Shown here: in pieces, positions 43,617 to 50,788 of the stretch
Layout: every line of letters begins with the position of its first letter
Position numbering within the stretch: position 1 is the stretch's first letter
Assembly (NCBI RefSeq): GCF_006094435.1
Contig: NZ_CP034783.1
Coordinates: forward strand, 4,305,001 to 4,369,000
Length of the DNA stretch: 64,000 nt
Direction of reading: 5' to 3'
Source of the DNA: Pseudomonas sp. MPC6
GTDB taxonomy: Bacteria > Pseudomonadota > Gammaproteobacteria > Pseudomonadales > Pseudomonadaceae
The notes under the pieces: model-generated
What the model was told of the DNA's origin: nothing
What the model saw: only the letters and a program-made list of their open reading frames with translations
Database searches by the model: none
Position numbers and translations under genes: made by a program

Positions 43617-44954
43617 ATGAGCACTCGCTATTCCATTCCCGAGTTGATCGACAGCACTCGACTCAGCGCTTTTCAGTGGCGAGTCTTTGTCCTGTGTTTT
43701 CTGGTGGCCATCCTGGATGGATTCGATACCCAGGCGATTGCCTTCACCGGCCCCTCGATCATCCAGGCCTTCGGACTGGGAGCCGGAGCGTTGGCGCCGA
43801 TCCTGACAGCAGGCATTGTCGGCATGGTGCTCGGGGCAATGGCATTGGGCTTGCTGGGCGATAAATTTGGTCGACGACCGACGATTATCGGCTCGGTAGC
43901 CTTGTTTGGCGTGGCGTCCCTGGCGACCGCATTCGCCCAGACGACCGAGCAGATCCTGGTGCTGCGATTTATCGCCGGGCTGGGCATGGGCGGCGCAACA
44001 CCCGTTGTCCTGTCGCTGGCGGCCGAGTACGGCAGCGCCAGGCATCGTGGCACGATCATGACCACGGTGTTACTGGGCTTGCCCGCTGGGGCCATTCTTG
44101 GAGGATTGTTGGCCGCCAGGATGTTGCCCTCGATCGGTTGGCAAGGCATCTTTGCCGTCGGTGGTATCGTGCCGCTGGCGCTGGTGGTGATATTGATGTT
44201 CGCACTGCCGGAGTCGTTGCATTTCCTGGCCAGGCACCGAGCAGTGATCGGTCGTCAAAAGATTGAGCGAATCGTCGCCAGAATCACCAAACGCCCAGTG
44301 TCTCCCGACAATACTTACAGTGTCCCGGAGATGGACGTAAAAACCAGAGTGACCTCCTTGTTCAGTGGTGGCCTGGCGCGTAATACCTTTGGCATATGGA
44401 CGGTCTATCTCTTTAACTGGGTTGCCTGGTTCATGTTTCTCTCCTGGCTGCCCACCGTTCTCAAAGCCACCGGATTACCAACGGAACAGGCACCCATGGG
44501 GACGGTTGCGGTCAACGCGGTGTTTGTCGTGTGTGCCATTCCACTCTCGATCATCCTGCCCAAGATCAACACCCGGCTGTTGTTGCTGGTCCTGTTTCTC
44601 TTCGGCATTGTCCTGTGCATTGGACTGGCCAACAGTGGCAACAACTGGACGCTGGTATTCATCCTCGCCGGCTGCGCGGGCTTGGGCATTGGCGGTCAGC
44701 AAATCGTGTTGAACTACATGGTTGCCCAGGCCTATCCGACTGCCTTGCGTGCCACGGCAACCGGCTGGGCGATTGCGCTGGGTCGGGTGGGCGCCATTAT
44801 CGGATCGGCCAGCGGTGGCTGGTTTCTCGAACATGGTGGTCCTGCGGGCTATTACTCGGCGCTGATCGTGCCATTGGTGATTGCGGCGGCAGGGCTCATG
44901 ATCATTCGCACCCAACCCGATGCCATGGAAAGTCAGCCACTCGCCGCGCATTGA
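43617..44954 (+). CDS. MFS transporter, aromatic acid:H+ symporter (AAHS) family
   Basis: This 445-residue transporter has the AAHS first-helix motif LDGFDTQAIAFTGPSI and the family loop GLLGDKFGRRPTIIGSVALF. Twelve membrane segments are predicted. Relatives carry benzoate, 4-hydroxybenzoate and 3-(3-hydroxyphenyl)propionate. It is divergent from the MhpA-type hydroxylase and would import its substrate. The start at 43617 is chosen for the GAGAGGA site; 5 codons upstream there is an unsupported ATG. Confidence 0.9.
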   Translation: MSTRYSIPELIDSTRLSAFQWRVFVLCFLVAILDGFDTQAIAFTGPSIIQAFGLGAGALAPILTAGIVGMVLGAMALGLLGDKFGRRPTIIGSVALFGVASLATAFAQTTEQILVLRFIAGLGMGGATPVVLSLAAEYGSARHRGTIMTTVLLGLPAGAILGGLLAARMLPSIGWQGIFAVGGIVPLALVVILMFALPESLHFLARHRAVIGRQKIERIVARITKRPVSPDNTYSVPEMDVKTRVTSLFSGGLARNTFGIWTVYLFNWVAWFMFLSWLPTVLKATGLPTEQAPMGTVAVNAVFVVCAIPLSIILPKINTRLLLLVLFLFGIVLCIGLANSGNNWTLVFILAGCAGLGIGGQQIVLNYMVAQAYPTALRATATGWAIALGRVGAIIGSASGGWFLEHGGPAGYYSALIVPLVIAAAGLMIIRTQPDAMESQPLAAH

Positions 44955-44986
44955 GCATCAGTGCCAGCCCGCATGGCTGGCAAAAA

Positions 44987-45090
44987 CTACCCCAACTGTG
45001 CCTGAATCTTTCGCACGACTCCCTGCATCGCCGGTAAATACCGGCGAGCGGCTTCCTCGATGGGTATCGCCTTGGCGATGTAGAAAGGTA
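44987..45090 (-). pseudogene. C-terminal remnant of an IclR-family regulator (MhpR-like)
   Basis: Minus-strand codons immediately after the aldolase stop read FYIAKAIPIEEAARRYLPAM and QGVVRKIQAQLG before a stop at 44987. This resembles the C-terminus of E. coli MhpR, which I recall as YMASAMTIEQAAEKHLPALQ. The rest of the gene is missing: the sequence changes to the aldolase stop codon at about 45092. It is the cut 3' end of the regulator expected for the adjacent MhpA/AAHS cluster. Only about 32 residues remain, so the family call is moderate. Confidence 0.6.
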
Positions 45091-45091
45091 A

Positions 45092-45868
45092 TCAGGAACA
45101 GTACTCAGACTTTTGATCGTCGATCAGACGCAGCGCGGCTTCCCAGGCCAGGAGATGAAGATTATCGCGAATTTCATCGGCTGACTGCCTGGCAGTGAGT
45201 TCACATACCTCTTTGGCGGGGACGCGCAAACGTTGCCCGCCAGTCAAGGCAGCCACCTGAGCTTGACAAGCTCGCTCGAGAAAATAGATCTGATTGAAGG
45301 CCTCGGCAATAGAGCCTCCTACAGCCAACAACCCATGGTTTCTGAGAATCATTGCCATGTTTGAACCCAGATCAGTGACAAGTCTCGGGCATTCAGCAGG
45401 GTTGAGCGCGATGCCTTCATAATCATGATAACTGAGGCAGCCATAGAACTTTAATGCATGCTGTGTAATCGGCAGCAGACCTTCCTCTTGAGCGGCTACT
45501 GCCATGCCCGCCGAGGTATGGGTATGCACGATGCAAACAGCATCATGGCGAGCGCCGTGAATGGCTGAGTGGATGTTAAAACCAGCCTTGTTGACCGCTC
45601 CTGCAGCATGCAGCTGATCTACGATATCGCCGCCGATATCAATCCTGACCAGGTCAGATGCTTTCATCTCGTGGAACAGGACACCATAGCGATTGATGAG
45701 AAACAGTCCTTCATTGCCTGGCGCGCGCACCGAAATATGGGTGTCGATCAGGTCCGTCATTCGAAAATGAGCGAGCAATCGATAAAGGGCTGCCAGTTCG
45801 CATCGGACACTCCATTCAGCGTTGGATATGAAAGCATGGGGACTTGCAACATTAAACATAAGTTCCAC
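45092..45868 (-). CDS. Class II aldolase/adducin-family protein
   Basis: This 258-residue protein has the class II aldolase zinc-site layout: DTHISVRAPG, HSAIHGARHDAVCIVHTHTSAGMAV and a later ILRNHGLLAVG. Histidines in HTHT and NHG are the usual metal ligands. It is last in the minus-strand hydantoinase block, 106 nt after gntR. It may cleave a C-C bond in a downstream intermediate, but many homologues have unknown reactions. The region upstream (45869-45974) is AT-rich and may carry its own promoter. Confidence 0.88.
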   Translation of the reverse strand: MELMFNVASPHAFISNAEWSVRCELAALYRLLAHFRMTDLIDTHISVRAPGNEGLFLINRYGVLFHEMKASDLVRIDIGGDIVDQLHAAGAVNKAGFNIHSAIHGARHDAVCIVHTHTSAGMAVAAQEEGLLPITQHALKFYGCLSYHDYEGIALNPAECPRLVTDLGSNMAMILRNHGLLAVGGSIAEAFNQIYFLERACQAQVAALTGGQRLRVPAKEVCELTARQSADEIRDNLHLLAWEAALRLIDDQKSEYCS

Positions 45869-45974
45869 CTAAGCAAACAAACAGAATGCGCAACAAAAAT
45901 AAAAGAAACCAAACTCAAGACAAAAAAATCCCTGCACTATCACTAGAGATTGCCAAGGTGTTGCTGCCGACAAA

Positions 45975-46685
45975 TTAGAAGTTGTAAGCTTCCTTGATTC
46001 TTTTCCAGGAATCGCCTATATGAAACCGTAGCGATTCAATGATGGCTTGCTCATCCTTGGTGCGAAACGCCTCGACAATAGGCCAATGATCCGCTGCCGC
46101 ATCTTCCAGACTTGCAAATCGATGTTCAACCAGGCTGATCGAAATCTGGATTTCTGCATAGATATTTGAAAAAGCCCGAATGGTCTGTGTGTTTCTCGAC
46201 AACTCGCAAATTCGCTGGTGGAACGCGATGTCGCGTTCGACAAGGTCCATTTCACGCCCTGTTTTTGCCGCTGATTCCATCTGGCCGACGATTGCAGCCA
46301 AACCCTCGATATCCTCGTCGGTGAGGTAGGGAAATGCCTGACGAACCGCAAACTCCTCCAAAGCCAGCCGGAATGAGAAAATATCCTGGATGTCCGACTC
46401 CGAAAACGAACGGACAAAAGTGCCTCGCCGTGGGCTGGAGATAAGCAAGCCGCGCTCTTCCAGCTTGCGGATCGCCTCCCGGATCGGGTTACGGCTGATC
46501 TTCAACGTCCGCGCCAACTCAGCCTCATTAACACGCTGCCCCCCTTTCAGCTGGCCGCTGACCAGCAGCTTGTACAGATACTCGGTCACCTGCTCCGACA
46601 AGCTTTTACTGTCGACAACCGGTGCCGGGAACGATCCTGGCTCGCTCGTAGGGACGTTTGAAACTGAGGATGGAAACTGATTCAT
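45975..46685 (-). CDS. GntR-family regulator, FadR subfamily
   Basis: This 236-residue regulator has an N-terminal GntR winged helix (LYKLLVSGQLKGGQRVNEAE, then ISRNPIREAIRKLEERGLL) and a helical FCD effector domain (FRLALEEFAVRQAFPYLTDE onward). It lies between the NCS1 permease and the aldolase. The ACTGTGGACAGT palindrome 80 nt upstream of its start reappears in the hyuA/hyuB intergenic region, making it the likely regulator of the hydantoinase genes and of itself. Confidence 0.88.
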   Translation of the reverse strand: MNQFPSSVSNVPTSEPGSFPAPVVDSKSLSEQVTEYLYKLLVSGQLKGGQRVNEAELARTLKISRNPIREAIRKLEERGLLISSPRRGTFVRSFSESDIQDIFSFRLALEEFAVRQAFPYLTDEDIEGLAAIVGQMESAAKTGREMDLVERDIAFHQRICELSRNTQTIRAFSNIYAEIQISISLVEHRFASLEDAAADHWPIVEAFRTKDEQAIIESLRFHIGDSWKRIKEAYNF

Positions 46686-46764
46686 CTGAAGTTGATCCGC
46701 TATGTCTTCGATGTAGATAACGATCGTGGTCGAACTGAATCGCGTTACAGATTGCGCACTGTCG

Positions 46765-46776
46765 ACTGTGGACAGT
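46765..46776. promoter_or_regulatory. Palindromic operator candidate upstream of gntR
   Basis: ACTGTGGACAGT has perfect half-sites ACTGT and ACAGT. The surrounding 14 bp GACTGTGGACAGTT is identical at 53067-53080. The GntR protein encoded just downstream is the obvious candidate binder. Confidence 0.65.
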
Positions 46777-46824
46777 TAGCTTGCCTTTTTATCCCCCCCC
46801 TGTCAATTCAAGTAGTCGGTGTCA

Positions 46825-46855
46825 CGTAGGCCCCTTAAATAGTAAGAAGCCTACG
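46825..46855 (-). terminator. Hairpin after the NCS1 permease gene
   Basis: CGTAGGC at 46825-46831 pairs with GCCTACG at 46849-46855 around a 17-nt loop, 10 nt beyond the permease stop on the minus strand. There is no T-run, so termination is uncertain. Confidence 0.35.
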
Positions 46856-46864
46856 CAACAACAA

Positions 46865-48202
46865 TCAATTTACTTTGCTGATACTTGGGCTAGTTACCCC
46901 TTGGCGCTTTGATAGTAGACGCATTACCGCGTAGGCAACAATGGCTGTCGCGGGCGCTGAAAATGTTGCCAACAGGCCTGTACAGTTCATAAGGATTATG
47001 CCCACGACGGAGGCAACCAACCACGCAGTCAACCCGCAATAGTTTACCGTTTTGCACGGAACATCCGAGATACCGCCATCCGCCAACCTGCGAACCTCAA
47101 TGATTCTCGACAGGGCGACACCCACCCAGGCGACAACGATAATCCCTTGGTACGCGAGCGCTTCCAACAGATACTTGAAGACATCGGCGAGCATGAGGAC
47201 AAACACCAATACACCTACAACGACAGCCCACCAGCCCCATTTCCAGCCAATGCCAAAGAACTGCCCTATTGTTTTCAGATTGCTGGTAGCGACAAAGTAG
47301 TTAGCTGAGTTGATTCGGGTCTGTGTTGCCCATACAAAGACCAGTCCCCAGAACCCAAGCAAACTCAGGATGGCCAGCACTACAGAAATTTCACTGATCT
47401 TCTCGATGCTTGGCACAGAGCTGACCAGATAGATACCACACGCCCCATTGATGACTATCGTCACAAAGTAAAATAAAAAGCCGAAATTCCATTTACTGTG
47501 AAACGCCTCGTCGGAAGGCTTGCCAAACTTCGCATACTCATAGGCGAAGAGCATGAGGACCCAGATGCCCATGTAGTACACAAAGCAGTTCCACCAGCCG
47601 TAAGGGGATGGTTCGGCGGGTCCAAAGGTCATCCAATTGGTTGAGTAGCCATATTCGGATATGGAGATACACACGGCTGCGACAAGGCCTATGACGTAGA
47701 CCGGTAGCAACACACCATTGAGCTTGTCGAGCCAGACCTGGATTTTCCCCAATACCAACGGGACGCTATAGGCCACGACGATCAGAGCGGCGACTGTGTG
47801 ATTGATCGAGGGGAAGAGATGGTTGATCGCAAGCGCGATGACAGACCCTTCGAATACAGCGTAATAAATGGCGGTAGCCCCGAGGATGATCGCAGCGAGC
47901 ACGGCCCCTTTTGAGCCGAAAAGCTCTACTGAGAAGGAGGTCACCGAATGACCTGTTTTAATGGCGTGACGGGCCATCAGGGAGGTGATGACGCCATAGG
48001 AAATGACCGAAAGGAGCATTCCCGTAATCGCATTGAACGTTCCGTATTCCAAAGCAAGTGCGCCGCCTACAATAATGTAGAACATTGCACTGCACACTGC
48101 CCACCACGCCATGGACAGCGATACTTTATTAATACGCTCGTCAAGTCGCACCACGGCCACAGGTTGCCCTGCGCCGCCGTTACTTTTAATTGGGCCCGCC
48201 AT
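46865..48202 (-). CDS. NCS1-family permease (cytosine/purine/hydantoin type)
   Basis: This 445-residue transporter has about twelve hydrophobic segments and the NCS1-like start SMAWWAVCSAMFYIIVGGAL. Relatives move cytosine, purines, allantoin and hydantoins with cations. Its position between the hydantoinase/HD genes and the GntR gene makes it the importer of the module's substrate. Substrate identity is inferred from context only. Confidence 0.86.
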   Translation of the reverse strand: MAGPIKSNGGAGQPVAVVRLDERINKVSLSMAWWAVCSAMFYIIVGGALALEYGTFNAITGMLLSVISYGVITSLMARHAIKTGHSVTSFSVELFGSKGAVLAAIILGATAIYYAVFEGSVIALAINHLFPSINHTVAALIVVAYSVPLVLGKIQVWLDKLNGVLLPVYVIGLVAAVCISISEYGYSTNWMTFGPAEPSPYGWWNCFVYYMGIWVLMLFAYEYAKFGKPSDEAFHSKWNFGFLFYFVTIVINGACGIYLVSSVPSIEKISEISVVLAILSLLGFWGLVFVWATQTRINSANYFVATSNLKTIGQFFGIGWKWGWWAVVVGVLVFVLMLADVFKYLLEALAYQGIIVVAWVGVALSRIIEVRRLADGGISDVPCKTVNYCGLTAWLVASVVGIILMNCTGLLATFSAPATAIVAYAVMRLLSKRQGVTSPSISKVN

Positions 48203-48304
48203 TTTTTATTACTCCAGTGATAGAAGGAGGTGTTTAAAACACGTTTTTTGGGCAGAACGACTACTTAAATGTTTCTTCAGGAATGCTCAAGCGTATATTT
48301 ATTA

Positions 48305-48862
48305 TTATTTGTGCGAGTACGGTTTTCGAGAGAATATCGTTTCGATCAAGGGGGTAAAGCTTTCAAGACTCAAGGTATCGTACTCCGGGTCGAACGAAGG
48401 ACAATCCCATTCACGACAGAATTTGTCGCACTCATCAAACCAAGGATGCCCACGAAATTTCTCGCGAGTATTTTTGTCCCACCCCAGGTTCTCCCAGTAA
48501 TAAAACCCTTGGAAGACGTCGTGATTAAGTACAATCCAATGGGTTTTTTCTGACACATAAGGCTTAATCAGCGCACCCGCCAATTCGGCATGGTTGTACA
48601 GTGCGAGTGTGTCACCAATATCATGGACTAGCGCAGCCAGAACCATTTCATCATCGGCGCCGTCACGCTTCGCCCGAGTGGCCGTCTGCAGCGAATGCTG
48701 CAGTCGGTCAATCTGGTAGGGCTGCTCACCCTGCCCCAGGAGTTGCAGGTGTTTGATCACCAGCTCAGGCATATGTTTATGTTCGTCGGTTTCGAAAGAG
48801 GAAATCAGCTTCCAATCTTCGGGTTTCATCTGGTCAATACTTTTGAAGTTAGCCTTTTCCAT
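48305..48862 (-). CDS. HD-domain protein, possible diiron oxygenase or phosphohydrolase
   Basis: This 185-residue single-domain HD protein starts at 48862 (MEKANFKSIDQMKP). Possible metal ligands are His56 (RLQHSLQ), His80-Asp81 (LVHDIGD), His91 (YNHAEL), His114 (LNHDVFQ) and an acidic residue near 158-162 (SFDPEYDTL). The extra histidines beyond the basic H-HD-D set and the 24-residue spacing of the first two resemble PhnZ/MIOX-type mixed-valent diiron oxygenases, although later spacings differ from PhnZ. It follows the four-cysteine gene by 49 nt. A phosphohydrolase role is the alternative. Confidence 0.78.
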   Translation of the reverse strand: MEKANFKSIDQMKPEDWKLISSFETDEHKHMPELVIKHLQLLGQGEQPYQIDRLQHSLQTATRAKRDGADDEMVLAALVHDIGDTLALYNHAELAGALIKPYVSEKTHWIVLNHDVFQGFYYWENLGWDKNTREKFRGHPWFDECDKFCREWDCPSFDPEYDTLSLESFTPLIETIFSRKPYSHK

Positions 48863-48882
48863 CTTTTTTCCTATCCATCGGA

Positions 48883-48901
48883 CGGGGCTGTAACAGCCCC
48901 G
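48883..48901. other. Intercistronic hairpin
   Basis: CGGGGCTG-TAA-CAGCCCCG is an 8-bp perfect stem with a 3-nt loop, between the four-cysteine gene and the HD gene. It could stabilise or attenuate the transcript. No T-run follows on the minus strand. Confidence 0.6.
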
Positions 48902-48911
48902 CCGAATATTT

Positions 48912-49088
48912 TTACTTCGAAGCGCGCCGCTGCTGACGCTCAGCGCTCCATTTAACACACCAGTCGGAACAGAATTCCTTGCCGTCGACTTTAACCTTCG
49001 TCGGCGCATCCTGTTCGTAGATCAGGACGCCGCAGTTAGCGCATTTCACGTAACGTTCGATGTAGAGACCGTTTTCTGAGAATTTCAT
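48912..49088 (-). CDS. Small four-cysteine (zinc-ribbon-like) protein
   Basis: This 58-residue protein is encoded 2 nt after the hyuB stop. It starts MKFSENGLYIERYVKCANCG and has Cys16, Cys19, Cys40 and Cys44 (CxxC plus CxxxC, the latter in KEFCSDWCVKW), a probable zinc-binding knuckle. The basic tail ends RRASK. The tight junction with hyuB points to a third subunit or assembly factor for HyuA-HyuB, as acetone carboxylase has a small gamma subunit. That comparison is only by position and size, with no sequence similarity claimed. Confidence 0.75.
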   Translation of the reverse strand: MKFSENGLYIERYVKCANCGVLIYEQDAPTKVKVDGKEFCSDWCVKWSAERQQRRASK

Positions 49089-49090
49089 CT

Positions 49091-50788
49091 TCAGTTCCCC
49101 GTGTATCCGTAATTCGACCTTGCAGATTCGAGTGAGATATAGCCATCGCGCAGATCGCGTTCGACGGACTCCGGCGCTCGTTTTTTCGGACTGCCGAAGC
49201 CGCCACCACCCGGGGTGATCAACTTGACCCGATCCCCTTCATGGATGTCGACGTTCGAATAACGGCTCGTGGAAATCTTCCCGTACGCTTCGCACATCGT
49301 TTCCCACTTGTGTGAACCATTTTTCTGGACAAGGGTGGCACCACAGCCACCTTCCAGACCGCCGTCCAAGCCCCAGGGCTTGGTGAAATGACGGTCGGTC
49401 ATTTGCGAAACAGTGATGGTTTCATTCAGGCAAAGCATTTGTTTGGTGTAACCCAACCCCCCTCGGAATTCGCCTGCACCGCCGGAGTCCGCATCCAGAG
49501 CGAGACACTCGACACGCCATGGGAACCGGGTCTCGAAGACTTCGACAGGCGTGGTACGACAGTTGCCGTTGATCGAGTCGACAGCGTCGTTCCCATCTGC
49601 GAAAGCGCGCCCGCCCCAGCCCACGGTTTCCAGGTCATAACAGGCGAAGTATTCGCCGCTGGCTGCATCCACACCGCCGAATACGAAGTTGCAATGGGTT
49701 GCGCCTTCGGCAGCCATGACTCGATTGGGAACCGCGGTTGCCATGGCGCCCAGAATTGCGCCGGTGATGCGTGGATGTGTCTCCGTGTTACCCCCGACCG
49801 AAGGCGCCGGGAAATCCACGTTCACGATAGTGCCGGGAGGCGAAAGCACTTTGATCGGACGGAAACATCCACTATTGCGCGGTATCGATGGGTCCGTCAT
49901 ATGCAGGACTGCGTTATAGGCAGCTGACGTCGATACCCCTAGTGTTGCATTGATCGGACCACGCGCCTGTGGCGAAGAACCTGTGTAGTCGATGATGATT
50001 TGATCGCCACGAACGTGAACTTCCACAGCGATGCGGTAGGTCTTGTTCGGGGTTACACCATCACTCTCCACAGAATCTTCGAAGGAGTAAATACCGTCGG
50101 GAATGGCGTCGATTTCGGCTTTCATGCGACGTTCTGCGTAATCGAGCAGGTCGCCAATGATCTGCTGGACATCACTGACGCCGTATTTCTCAAGCACATC
50201 GCGCATCTGGCGTTCGCCCAGATCTACAGCTGCAATCAAGGCGCGTAGATCGCCATAGTTGGTCCGGGGTGTACGAACGTTGGCCAGCAACAGCTTCCAG
50301 ATATCGTTGTTATCGACGCCGGCGGATTTGATCTTCACCGGAGGAACACGCACACCTTCATGGAAGATTTCCGTGGCCTCGCCAGGGAAACCGCCCGGCG
50401 CCATGCCACCGACTTCAGCGATATGACCAATAGCGATTGCCCAGCCTTGCAGCTCGCCATGGAAGAAGATTGGCTTGAAGAAGGTGTGTTCAGGCGTGTG
50501 GAGGCCGCCACGGTAGGGGTCGTTGTGGAGGATGATGTCGCCTTCTTTGAGGGACACCACGTCGATTTCCTTCAAGCACGACTTCACCAAAAGCGGTATC
50601 CCACCAATCATGGCGGGGCAAAAATCGGCGACCGCAATCAGATTGCCCTGCTTGTCGGCCAGACCGCAGGTGAAGTCCAGCGCTTCGTTGAAGATCGTGG
50701 AGTAGGAGGTCTTCTGCAGGGTAATTCCCATTTCTCGACAGATCGATACCATCGTCGAGTCGAGAATACTCATCGCTACCATATCCAT
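49091..50788 (-). CDS. hyuB: Hydantoinase B / oxoprolinase family subunit
   Basis: This 565-residue HyuB-family protein shares its start with the hyuA stop (TAATG). Characteristic segments are GITLQKTSYSTIFNEALDFT, ILHNDPYRGGLHTPEHTFFK (probable metal ligands), HIAEVGGMAPGGFPGEATEI and the glycine-rich C-terminus KLITPGGGGFGSPKKR. HyuA and HyuB form the ATP-dependent hydrolase or carboxylase pair of hydantoinases, 5-oxoprolinase, acetone carboxylase and caprolactamase. Composition is visibly lower in GC than the hyuBA pair across the intergenic region. Confidence 0.9.
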   Translation of the reverse strand: MDMVAMSILDSTMVSICREMGITLQKTSYSTIFNEALDFTCGLADKQGNLIAVADFCPAMIGGIPLLVKSCLKEIDVVSLKEGDIILHNDPYRGGLHTPEHTFFKPIFFHGELQGWAIAIGHIAEVGGMAPGGFPGEATEIFHEGVRVPPVKIKSAGVDNNDIWKLLLANVRTPRTNYGDLRALIAAVDLGERQMRDVLEKYGVSDVQQIIGDLLDYAERRMKAEIDAIPDGIYSFEDSVESDGVTPNKTYRIAVEVHVRGDQIIIDYTGSSPQARGPINATLGVSTSAAYNAVLHMTDPSIPRNSGCFRPIKVLSPPGTIVNVDFPAPSVGGNTETHPRITGAILGAMATAVPNRVMAAEGATHCNFVFGGVDAASGEYFACYDLETVGWGGRAFADGNDAVDSINGNCRTTPVEVFETRFPWRVECLALDADSGGAGEFRGGLGYTKQMLCLNETITVSQMTDRHFTKPWGLDGGLEGGCGATLVQKNGSHKWETMCEAYGKISTSRYSNVDIHEGDRVKLITPGGGGFGSPKKRAPESVERDLRDGYISLESARSNYGYTGN

